The notes under the pieces were generated by a model. That model ran no database searches. It saw only the letters and a program-made list of their open reading frames with translations, and had not been told where the DNA came from. A stretch of DNA of 64,000 nt. Origin: Sulfitobacter mediterraneus (GTDB taxonomy: Bacteria; Pseudomonadota; Alphaproteobacteria; Rhodobacterales; Rhodobacteraceae). This document shows, one piece after another, positions 35,286 through 42,919 of the stretch (positions within the stretch are counted from its first letter, which is position 1; every line of letters begins with the position of its first letter). A program made the translations under genes and the position numbers. The stretch lies in contig NZ_CP069004.1 of NCBI RefSeq assembly GCF_016801775.1, forward strand, positions 3,348,001-3,412,000. The letters are read 5' to 3'.

Positions 35286-36167
35286 ATGACCTATCCCGTT
35301 GATCTGTCGGTAAAGCCGGATGTCTCAGCCCATTTCGATGAGGCTACAAATACGATCACCTATATCGTCAAAGACCCCAGCAGCAATCACTGCGCGATCA
35401 TCGACAGTGTAATGGATATTAACTACGCCGCAGGGCGGATCACATACGACCACGCTGATGCGCTGATCAAGGAGATCACGGATCGCGGGCTGACGCTGGA
35501 TTGGATCATCGAGACCCATGTACACGCCGACCATCTGAGCGCCGCGCCCTATCTGCAGGAAAAACTGGGCGGCAGGATCGGTGTGGGGGAAAAGATTCTT
35601 GTGGTGCAGGACACCTTTGGCAAGATCTTTAACGAAGGCACCGAGTTTCAGCGCGATGGATCGCAATTTGACGCGTTATTCAAGGACGGCGACACCTATA
35701 CCGTTGGCAACATGCAAGGCTTTGCCATGTACACGCCGGGCCATACGCCCGCCTGCATGGTACATGTGATGGGCAATGCGGCCTTTGCCGGGGATACGTT
35801 GTTTATGCCCGACGGCGGTTCGGCCCGCGCCGATTTCCCCGGCGGTGATGCAGGGCAGCTTTATGACAGCATTCAAAAGGTGTTGTCGTTGCCCGACGAG
35901 ATGCGGCTGTTCATGTGTCACGACTACGGCCCCAACGGCCGCGCGATCATGTGGGAAACAACCGTGGCCGAACAGAAGGCCGACAACATTCATGTTGGCG
36001 GCGGCAAGACCCGTGAAGAGTTCATCAAGTTCCGCACAGAGCGTGACAAACAGCTCGACGTGCCCAAGCTGATTATCCCGTCCTTGCAGGTAAATATGCG
36101 CGCAGGCGAGGTGCCCACCGACAAAGACGGCAATCCAATGTTAAAGGTGCCGGTGAACGGGCTTTAG
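35286..36167 (+). CDS. Persulfide dioxygenase, Blh/SdoA type (MBL fold)
   Basis: 293 residues. The metal motif is THVHADHLSAAPYL near residue 77, with TPGHTPACMVH near residue 158, FAGDTLF near residue 175 and the terminal-type ligand in MCHDYGP near residue 215. These place it among persulfide dioxygenases (ETHE1/SdoA/Blh-like), which oxidise glutathione persulfide to sulfite with one Fe(II). No rhodanese fusion is present. It would clear sulfane sulfur in the cytoplasm. It follows the Crp/Fnr regulator and DUF2892. Its stop overlaps the convergent beta-galactosidase gene by 4 bases. Confidence 0.82.
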   Translation: MTYPVDLSVKPDVSAHFDEATNTITYIVKDPSSNHCAIIDSVMDINYAAGRITYDHADALIKEITDRGLTLDWIIETHVHADHLSAAPYLQEKLGGRIGVGEKILVVQDTFGKIFNEGTEFQRDGSQFDALFKDGDTYTVGNMQGFAMYTPGHTPACMVHVMGNAAFAGDTLFMPDGGSARADFPGGDAGQLYDSIQKVLSLPDEMRLFMCHDYGPNGRAIMWETTVAEQKADNIHVGGGKTREEFIKFRTERDKQLDVPKLIIPSLQVNMRAGEVPTDKDGNPMLKVPVNGL

Positions 36168-38098
36168 TCCGGCAAGTTCTCTCGCAAGACCGAAAGGGGC
36201 GGCAGGTGCCGCCCTTGAACGTCTGCGGCGTGCAGGTCGTAGTTGAACCAGAACCGTTCCTTTCCTGTGTCGCGTATGCGCACCGCATCTGGCAGGTCCA
36301 ATGTCTCCAGTCCCGAATTGGCACAGGCGGCAGCCAGAACCCGTTTCAATGCTGTCTGATCCAGCCACGCACCGACATAGCGCAGATGCCCGGAGGCGCA
36401 GACCACGGCACTGCCATCCTCACTGCGCTCCAGCACCTCTGCACGGCCTTCCAATTCTTCGCAATACCCGATGATCGCGCCGCCCCCTTCCAATGGTCTG
36501 GGCATGTCCGCGCGAAGGCTTTCCACCCGCGCGACGGTGACATCCAACCCCGCAATTGCAGGCGGCATCGGCAGGGGAATGCACATATCCGCATCCCGCG
36601 CCCCGCTGCGCGGCCCCAAAACAACCTGCGCCTGCGTCTTTGTCAGCGCCACCTTCAGCGGCTCTGGCATATGCATGAGCCCGGGTGCAACAATGAGCTT
36701 GTAAACCGTGAAATCGGGTGTGTTGGGCGGCAGAATGTCCACCGAAAGCCCCAACCGCCGCAGCGCCTTGTAGGTGTCAAACACAAGCCCAAAATAACTG
36801 AGCCCCGCGCCATGGGGTTGCACCGACCAAGCGGCATCGGCGTCATAGTCAAAGATCAGGGCAACCGGAGCCTGCGCGGCGGAAACATCCGGCGCATCGG
36901 CAATCTCGGCAGCGACCTTGCGGGCCTCATCCAGGCCCGGCGCATCGGCGCTGTCGATCCTGAGCAGACCGCTGTGCATCTGTTCCTGCGCAAAGGGTGC
37001 CTGCCGCCAACGGAAGTAACACACCGCCTCGGCCCCGTGGGCAAAGGCTTCCCATGACCAAAGCCGGACCATGCCGGGTGCGGGCGCGGGGTTGGACGGG
37101 GCCCAGTTCACCGGACCGGGTTGTTGTTCCATCACCCACCAGCGGCCCTTGCCAACGGCACGATAAAGATCGTGGTGAAAGGCCTGAAAATCCGGATCAC
37201 CCTGCCGGGCAAAGCGGCGTTGATGGTCCGCATCCGCGCCAACGCGGTCTTCGAGAAAGCCCAGCGGGTAACTGTCCCAACTGGCAAAATCCAGATCTTC
37301 GCCAACCTGGAAATGGTCAAAATCGGTGATCCGGCCCATGTAGTTATGGGTGATAGGTGCATCCGAATGGGCCCGAATGTTCTCAACCTGCGCGCGGTTG
37401 AATGCCACAACCTGATCCGAGGCAAAACGGCGGAAGGCCAGCGCATGGGCGGGGTTCGGTTCCGTCACCGTAAGGTTGGGCAGCTCGATCTGGTCAAAAT
37501 CATCGTATTCCATCGACCAGAACACATTGCCCCACGCGGCATTTAACGCCGCAATATCCCCGTCATTTCCAGCGCCGGGATAGCGGGCGCGCAACCATCC
37601 GCGAAAGGCGTCGCGGGCCGCAACGCTGTAGGAGATGGTGGTGTCGTGGCAGCCATATTCATTATCGGTCTGCCATGCCGCCACATGCGGGTTCCGGCCA
37701 TAGCGTTCGGCCAATGCGGTGACGATGCGGCTGCATTCGGCAAGATAACCCACATGGGAAAAGCAATAGTGCCGCCGCGATCCAAATCCGCGCGGGCGAC
37801 CTTCGGCATCGCGGGCCAGCATATCGGGATGTTTGTCCACAAGCCAACGCGGCGGTGTCGCGGTGGGCGTGCCCAGCACGACCTTGAGGCCTGCCGCGCC
37901 CAAAATCTCAATCGCGCGATCAAGCCAGCCAAAGGTGTATTCACCCGGCGCCGCCTCCAGCCGAGACCATGCAAATTCACCGATGCGCACCCAGGTCAGC
38001 CCGGCCTCGGCCATCCGGCGGGCATCCTCGGTCCAGATCTCTTCGGGCCAGTGTTCGGGGTAATAGCAGGTGCCGAGGCTGCGTTTCAGATCGGTCAT
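36164..38098 (-). CDS. GH42 beta-galactosidase
   Basis: 644 residues, near the usual GH42 size. N-terminal LGTCYYPEHWPEEIWTEDARRMAEAGLTWVRIGEFAW is diagnostic. The acid/base is the Glu in AAWQTDNEYGCHD near residue 145 and the nucleophile is the Glu in WVMEQQPGPVNWAPSNP near residue 310. It hydrolyses terminal beta-galactosides in the cytoplasm (no signal peptide). It is the last gene of a leftward 10-gene operon and overlaps the gluconolactonase-like gene by 4 bases, so released galactose feeds the oxidative route encoded upstream. Confidence 0.92.
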   Translation of the reverse strand: MTDLKRSLGTCYYPEHWPEEIWTEDARRMAEAGLTWVRIGEFAWSRLEAAPGEYTFGWLDRAIEILGAAGLKVVLGTPTATPPRWLVDKHPDMLARDAEGRPRGFGSRRHYCFSHVGYLAECSRIVTALAERYGRNPHVAAWQTDNEYGCHDTTISYSVAARDAFRGWLRARYPGAGNDGDIAALNAAWGNVFWSMEYDDFDQIELPNLTVTEPNPAHALAFRRFASDQVVAFNRAQVENIRAHSDAPITHNYMGRITDFDHFQVGEDLDFASWDSYPLGFLEDRVGADADHQRRFARQGDPDFQAFHHDLYRAVGKGRWWVMEQQPGPVNWAPSNPAPAPGMVRLWSWEAFAHGAEAVCYFRWRQAPFAQEQMHSGLLRIDSADAPGLDEARKVAAEIADAPDVSAAQAPVALIFDYDADAAWSVQPHGAGLSYFGLVFDTYKALRRLGLSVDILPPNTPDFTVYKLIVAPGLMHMPEPLKVALTKTQAQVVLGPRSGARDADMCIPLPMPPAIAGLDVTVARVESLRADMPRPLEGGGAIIGYCEELEGRAEVLERSEDGSAVVCASGHLRYVGAWLDQTALKRVLAAACANSGLETLDLPDAVRIRDTGKERFWFNYDLHAADVQGRHLPPLSVLRENLPD

Positions 38099-38940
38099 AG
38101 AATAACCTGATGTTCGCGCTGTCCGGTCACATCAGTCTGGAGCACGAAAGTCTGTCCGCCCTGTGTCTCATCCAGATGCACCGCCGCCGACGTTGCATAA
38201 AGCGTGGTCAGATCCGGCCCGCCAAAGGAGGGGCAGGTCATCTGGGATGCAGGATAATCAATGGCCGATAGGGACCGCCCCTGCGGATCATAGCGGGCAA
38301 TTTGACCGGCACCCCAGAGCGCGACCCAGATGCACCCCTTACTGTCCACCACCGCGCCATCAGGATTCAAACCCTCTTCGCGCAAATCGATAAACACCAC
38401 TGGATCGCTTTCGGGCCAACCATCCGGCCCAAGGGGTTGGCGCATGACCTGCCGGCTATGGGTGTCGGTGAAATAGGCGCAGGTTCCGTCCGGGGCGAAA
38501 CAAATGGCGTTGGACACGGAAATATCGCCGTAAAGCTTGCGCAGCTCACCCTTGTAGAAACGATAGATCGAACCCGCGCCTTTCTCGGCGGATTTGCCCA
38601 TTGTCCCGATCCAGAAGCCGCCGAAAGGGTCGGCACGGCCATCGTTGGACCGTGTGACCGTGTTGTCCACCTCCAGCCCGATCACCCATTCGCTTTCGCC
38701 GGTGTTCAGGTCAAAGGTTGACAGGCTTGTCTCCGATGCGACGAGCAGGCGGTTTTCATCGACCCAACCGGCAGCAGAGACATGTTCGTCAAATTGCCAT
38801 TCGAGAGTTTCCTCACCAATCCGGCTCATCAACCGTTTGCGCAGGATATCGAACCAAAAGAACTGACCGCGCAGCGGATGCCAAAGCGGCCCTTCACCAA
38901 GAACACATATGCGATCATCAAAAACCTCAGGAGCGGTCAT
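38095..38940 (-). CDS. SMP-30/gluconolaconase-family sugar lactonase
   Basis: 281 residues from ATG 38940, which gives a 4-base overlap with dgoA; ATG 38946 is possible. A six-bladed propeller of the SMP-30/regucalcin/gluconolactonase group is indicated by VLGEGPLWHPLRGQFFWFDI at the N terminus, RSNDGRADPFGGFWIGTMG near residue 97, and NPDGAVVDSKGCIWVALWGAG near residue 203. It would open galactono-lactone to galactonate with a divalent metal, the second step of the De Ley-Doudoroff pathway. Confidence 0.85.
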   Translation of the reverse strand: MTAPEVFDDRICVLGEGPLWHPLRGQFFWFDILRKRLMSRIGEETLEWQFDEHVSAAGWVDENRLLVASETSLSTFDLNTGESEWVIGLEVDNTVTRSNDGRADPFGGFWIGTMGKSAEKGAGSIYRFYKGELRKLYGDISVSNAICFAPDGTCAYFTDTHSRQVMRQPLGPDGWPESDPVVFIDLREEGLNPDGAVVDSKGCIWVALWGAGQIARYDPQGRSLSAIDYPASQMTCPSFGGPDLTTLYATSAAVHLDETQGGQTFVLQTDVTGQREHQVIL

Positions 38941-39542
38941 GTCCATGCCTCATCAAAAGCTGCGGTGATGGCCTGCGCCTTTGCGCCGACCTCTGCTGCG
39001 GTCAGGCCTGGGGTGAAAACGCCGGTCCCGATGCCAAAACCTGTAACCCCTGCCGCCCGCCACTCGGCAAAGTTGTCCGGCCCCACACCGCCGACCGCAA
39101 AAGTCTGCGTGCCTTTGGGCAGCACCGCTGAGATCGCCTTGAGACCCGCAGTGCCAACCAGAAAGGACGGAAAGAATTTCAACCCGTCAGCCCCGTGACG
39201 CAGGGCGGCAAAGCACTCGCTCGGGCTCATCACGCCGGGAAAGGACAACATGCCTGCGGCCTTGGTGGCCTTGATGACGTCGCTGTTGCAATCGGGAGAT
39301 ACGATCAATTTGCCACCACAATCCGCAACATCGGTCACGTTCTTGGGGGTCAGCACTGTGCCCGCTCCGATCAGCGCGTGATCGCCAAACGCCTTTGCCA
39401 AGGCTTCGATGCTGCGCAGGGGATCGGGTGAGTTCAAGGGCACTTCGATCCGGTCGATGCCCGCATCGATCAGCGCCGTGCCGATGGGCACAGCCTCATC
39501 CGGGGTGACACCGCGCAGGATGGCAATGATGGGGCGGCTCAT
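38937..39542 (-). CDS. dgoA: 2-dehydro-3-deoxy-6-phosphogalactonate aldolase
   Basis: 201 residues, the standard length for a KDPGal/KDPG aldolase. Key features are the N-terminal IIAILRGVTPDEAVPIGTAL, a Glu in RIEVPLNSPDP near residue 34, the GAGTVLTP segment near residue 60, and the Schiff-base Lys expected near residue 126 in HGADGLKFFPS. It splits 2-dehydro-3-deoxy-6-phosphogalactonate to pyruvate and glyceraldehyde 3-phosphate. Neighbouring dgoK and galactosidases favour the galactonate-specific member over KDPG aldolase. Confidence 0.9.
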   Translation of the reverse strand: MSRPIIAILRGVTPDEAVPIGTALIDAGIDRIEVPLNSPDPLRSIEALAKAFGDHALIGAGTVLTPKNVTDVADCGGKLIVSPDCNSDVIKATKAAGMLSFPGVMSPSECFAALRHGADGLKFFPSFLVGTAGLKAISAVLPKGTQTFAVGGVGPDNFAEWRAAGVTGFGIGTGVFTPGLTAAEVGAKAQAITAAFDEAWT

Positions 39543-40435
39543 GACGAGGTCTCCTTGAGGGATTGATACGCGGCAGACAGCCCGGCAAGGGTCATTTCGT
39601 CCGCGTTGGTGTGTTCAGGTTGCAAGCCTTGCGCGGCCAGCGCTTCGGCATATCGGGCGCAAAGGGCGGAATCACCGATCAGGGCAATCCTCTGGCCCAG
39701 CCAATAGGGCTTTGTCGCCGCCAGTTCGAGCCCGATCAATAAGCCAGAAAGTCGGGCGCGGGCGCTGTCTGGTGCGGGCGGGTGCAGCAAACTTTCTGCA
39801 CGGATCTGAAACAGCTTGGCCGCGATGGCCTGCGGCCGCGACATCGCATCTGAAAGCGCTTCGGCAAAGGCGGCATCATCCCAACCTGTGCCGATGGAAT
39901 GGCGCAGAACAGATTGCCCAGACAACAGCGCAAACAACTCTCCGGTCATGGCGGTTTGAAAGCTGACGATCTCGCCGGCGCTGATGTGTGCCCATTTGGT
40001 GTGGGTGCCGGGCAGGCACAGCACGCCGTCATAGTCCGGTGTCTGCGCCAGAAAGCCGGCGATCTGGGTTTCTTCGCCGCGCATCACATCGGCAGGCCTG
40101 TCCTGAGACACACCGGGCAGAATATGCATATCGAGCCGCGCATCAGCCACCGTTGGCCGGGTGGCATTGCCGATCCCCGGCGGCGCACATGGCACCTTGG
40201 CATAGGGCGCCTCGGCCCAGCCCTGACGCGCACCGACCATGCCGCAAGCGATCACCGGCACAGGCCCTTCAAGGTAAGGGCCAACCAGATCCAGCAGGGC
40301 CGCTTCAAATTGATCGGGTGCCAGCCCGCCCATGCCCTTGTCAGATCGCAAAAGCCGGGGCGCATCCGCTCCCATCAGCCAGACCCGCAGAGCAGAAGTG
40401 CCCCAATCGACGGCAATCCATTCAACCGCGTTCAT
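39539..40435 (-). CDS. dgoK: 2-dehydro-3-deoxygalactonokinase
   Basis: 298 residues. The family motifs are VDWGTSALRVWLM at the N terminus, VIACGMVGARQGWAEAPY near residue 70, and GVLCLPGTHTKWAHISAGEIVSFQTAMTGELFALLS near residue 135. It phosphorylates 2-dehydro-3-deoxygalactonate at C6 with ATP. It overlaps dgoA by 4 bases and lies 4 bases after the SDR gene. Confidence 0.93.
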   Translation of the reverse strand: MNAVEWIAVDWGTSALRVWLMGADAPRLLRSDKGMGGLAPDQFEAALLDLVGPYLEGPVPVIACGMVGARQGWAEAPYAKVPCAPPGIGNATRPTVADARLDMHILPGVSQDRPADVMRGEETQIAGFLAQTPDYDGVLCLPGTHTKWAHISAGEIVSFQTAMTGELFALLSGQSVLRHSIGTGWDDAAFAEALSDAMSRPQAIAAKLFQIRAESLLHPPAPDSARARLSGLLIGLELAATKPYWLGQRIALIGDSALCARYAEALAAQGLQPEHTNADEMTLAGLSAAYQSLKETSS

Positions 40436-40439
40436 TTTG

Positions 40440-41207
40440 TTATCCTGTCACCACTGTTCCGCCGTCAACAACCATCATCTGTCCGGTCATCATCCGCGAG
40501 GTTTTGGAAGACAAAAACAACACCGCGTCAACGATGTCCTGCGGGAGCAACTCTTCCTTGAGGCATTGCCGCTCAAGATGCGCAGCCAGCGCCTCTGGCG
40601 TGACCCAAAGATCGCGTTGTTTGTCGGTCATGACCCAGCCGGGGGCCAAGGCGTTGACGCGAATCTTGTCGGGGCCAAATTCGCGGGCAAGGCTGCGGCT
40701 CATGCCGTTGATGCCTGCGTTTGCCGTTGTGTAGGACGGGTAACCCGCGTTGCCCATCATGTAACTGATTGAGGAAAAGTTGACGATGGCACCGCCGCCC
40801 GCCGCCCGCATGCCTGCGATCACTGCCTGACAGGCAAAAAAATAGGCCTTCAGGTTGATCGCCTGCGACCAGTCCCAAAACTCTTCGGTGACGTCCTCGG
40901 TGTCGTGGCGTTTGTCATTGGCGGCGTTGTTCACCAAAACCGTCACCGCGCCGTGGGCTTCGGCGGCGGTTGAAATGGCCGATTGCAGGGCGCTGACATC
41001 GGTGATGTCGCAAGGGATGAAAAGCGGCCGCACCCCGTGTTTGTCCTGCATGTCATCGCAAAACCCGCTGGCATCCGAACGCTGGACAAAGGCGACCTTG
41101 GCGCCCTGTTCGATAAACCCTTCGGTGATCGCGGCACCAATGCCCGCGCCGCCGCCGGTGATAAAAACGGAAGTATCTTTGAGATCGTGAAACGTGGCTG
41201 TGGGCAT
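40440..41207 (-). CDS. SDR oxidoreductase, probable galactose dehydrogenase
   Basis: 255 residues from ATG 41207, whose A is the last base of the dehydratase stop. Classical SDR features are FITGGGAGIGAAI near residue 15, VNNAAN near residue 90, and NFSSISYMMG near residue 143. The catalytic Tyr is in YPSYTTANAGI, where the usual YxxxK lysine is Asn (codon 40719-40721). The cofactor contact NAAN remains. Context points to D-galactose 1-dehydrogenase, first step of the oxidative pathway, but the missing lysine may reduce or change activity. A KDGal-reducing role is an alternative. Confidence 0.78.
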   Translation of the reverse strand: MPTATFHDLKDTSVFITGGGAGIGAAITEGFIEQGAKVAFVQRSDASGFCDDMQDKHGVRPLFIPCDITDVSALQSAISTAAEAHGAVTVLVNNAANDKRHDTEDVTEEFWDWSQAINLKAYFFACQAVIAGMRAAGGGAIVNFSSISYMMGNAGYPSYTTANAGINGMSRSLAREFGPDKIRVNALAPGWVMTDKQRDLWVTPEALAAHLERQCLKEELLPQDIVDAVLFLSSKTSRMMTGQMMVVDGGTVVTG

Positions 41208-42919
41208 CAATGGCTCTCTCTTGTGACGGGACGGGTGTCTTTGCCGACGAGGAAATCAAGGTCTGCGCCCTGATCGGCCTGCAGGACATGATCAACATAC
41301 ATTTTTGCATATCCGCGCGTATAATGCGCAGGATCGGGGGCCCATGCGGCGCGGCGTGTCTCCAGTTCGGTCTCATCGACCAACAGCTCAAGTGATCCTT
41401 CGCTGGCAGACAGGCGGATGCGGTCACCGGTTTTGACCAGAGCCAATGTGCCACCCGCCTGCGCCTCGGGCGAGATGTGCAAAACCACGGTGCCATAGGC
41501 GGTGCCGGACATGCGGGCGTCCGACAGTCGGACCATGTCGCGCACGCCCTCTTTGACCAGACGGGCCGGGATCGGCATATTGCCCACTTCCGGCATGCCC
41601 GGATATCCCTTTGGCCCGCAGCCTTTGAGCACAAGGATCGTGTCCTTGGTCACGGGCAAATCTTCGCGGTCGATGTTGGCTTTGAAGTCCTCGATGCTCT
41701 CGAAAACGTAAGCTTCGGCCTCATGTTCCAGCAAGCTTTCGGTCGCGGCGGAGGGTTTGATGATCGCCCCCTGCGGCGCCAGATTGCCGCGCAGCACCCG
41801 CAGACCTGCGGCTGGTTTGAGCGGGTTGGACATCGGGCGGATCACATCCTCGTTCCAGCATTCCGCACCATCCGCATAGACCCCGATATCGCCGCCAAGG
41901 ACCGTCCGGGCCGGTCGCAGCATCTCGCCCAATTCCTTGAGCACAACGGGCATCCCGCCCGCATAGCAGAAATCCTCCATCAGGTACTGCCCCGATGGCA
42001 TACAATTGACGAGCAGGGGCACATCACTGCCCAGTTCAAAATCATTCAAACTCAAGTCGATGCCGACCCGTCCCGCAATCGCCAGAAGATGCACCACGGC
42101 ATTGGTCGATCCGCCCACGGCAGCATTAGCAAGGATCGCATTTTCAAAGCTTTCGCGGCTGACCACATCAGAGAGCTTCAGTTCCTCTTCGACCATCTCG
42201 ACGATGCGTTTTCCGGTCATATGCGCCAGCGCCATCCGGCGGCTGTCGACGGCCGGCAGCGCGGCATTGGTCGGCAGTGACAGGCCCATCGCCTCAACCA
42301 CGGACGCCATGGTAGAGGCGGTCCCCATGGTCATGCAGACCCCCTTGGACCGGCTCATCCCGCTTTCTGCGGCCATGAAATCCTGCAATGTCATCTCGCC
42401 CGCGCGCACCGCTTCGGAGAATTTCCAGACATCCGTGCCAGAGCCGATGTCCTTGCCCTGCCACTTGCCGTTCAGCATCGGGCCGGAGCTGACCACGATC
42501 GTCGGCAAATCGACCGACGCGGCGCCCATCAACTGCCCCGGCGTGGTCTTGTCACACCCGCCAAGCAGAACAACACCGTCAATCCCATAGGCCCGGATGG
42601 ACTCCTCGACATCCATCGCCAGCAAATTGCGAAACAGCATTGCGGTGGGTTTCATCTGGGTCTCGCCCAGCGACATCACCGGGAACTCAACGGGAAAGCC
42701 GCCCGCCTCCCAGACGCCGCGTTTTACCCCTTCGGCCAAATCACGCAGGCCGGAATTGCAAGGCGTGAGTTCGGACCATGTGTTGCAAATGCCAATGACC
42801 GGACGACCATCAAAGACGTGATCCGGAAACCCCTGATTTTTCATCCAGCTGCGGTGAATAAACCCGTCCCGATCGGCCTTGCCATACCACGCCCGGTTTC
42901 TGCGTTTGTTATCTGTCAT
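41207..42919 (-). CDS. IlvD/EDD-family sugar-acid dehydratase, probable galactonate dehydratase
   Basis: 570 residues from ATG 42919 (4-base overlap with the GH36 gene). Cysteines for an Fe-S cluster are in GICNTWSELTPCN near residue 48, LLGGCDKTTPGQ near residue 112, and GVCMTMGTASTM near residue 187. A Gly-Ser-rich signature (AAVGGSTNAVVHLLAIAGR) is near residue 265 and LSDARMSGTAYGTVVLH near residue 470. It belongs to the arabonate/xylonate/galactonate dehydratase branch. It would replace the enolase-type DgoD and make 2-dehydro-3-deoxygalactonate. Confidence 0.88.
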   Translation of the reverse strand: MTDNKRRNRAWYGKADRDGFIHRSWMKNQGFPDHVFDGRPVIGICNTWSELTPCNSGLRDLAEGVKRGVWEAGGFPVEFPVMSLGETQMKPTAMLFRNLLAMDVEESIRAYGIDGVVLLGGCDKTTPGQLMGAASVDLPTIVVSSGPMLNGKWQGKDIGSGTDVWKFSEAVRAGEMTLQDFMAAESGMSRSKGVCMTMGTASTMASVVEAMGLSLPTNAALPAVDSRRMALAHMTGKRIVEMVEEELKLSDVVSRESFENAILANAAVGGSTNAVVHLLAIAGRVGIDLSLNDFELGSDVPLLVNCMPSGQYLMEDFCYAGGMPVVLKELGEMLRPARTVLGGDIGVYADGAECWNEDVIRPMSNPLKPAAGLRVLRGNLAPQGAIIKPSAATESLLEHEAEAYVFESIEDFKANIDREDLPVTKDTILVLKGCGPKGYPGMPEVGNMPIPARLVKEGVRDMVRLSDARMSGTAYGTVVLHISPEAQAGGTLALVKTGDRIRLSASEGSLELLVDETELETRRAAWAPDPAHYTRGYAKMYVDHVLQADQGADLDFLVGKDTRPVTRESH

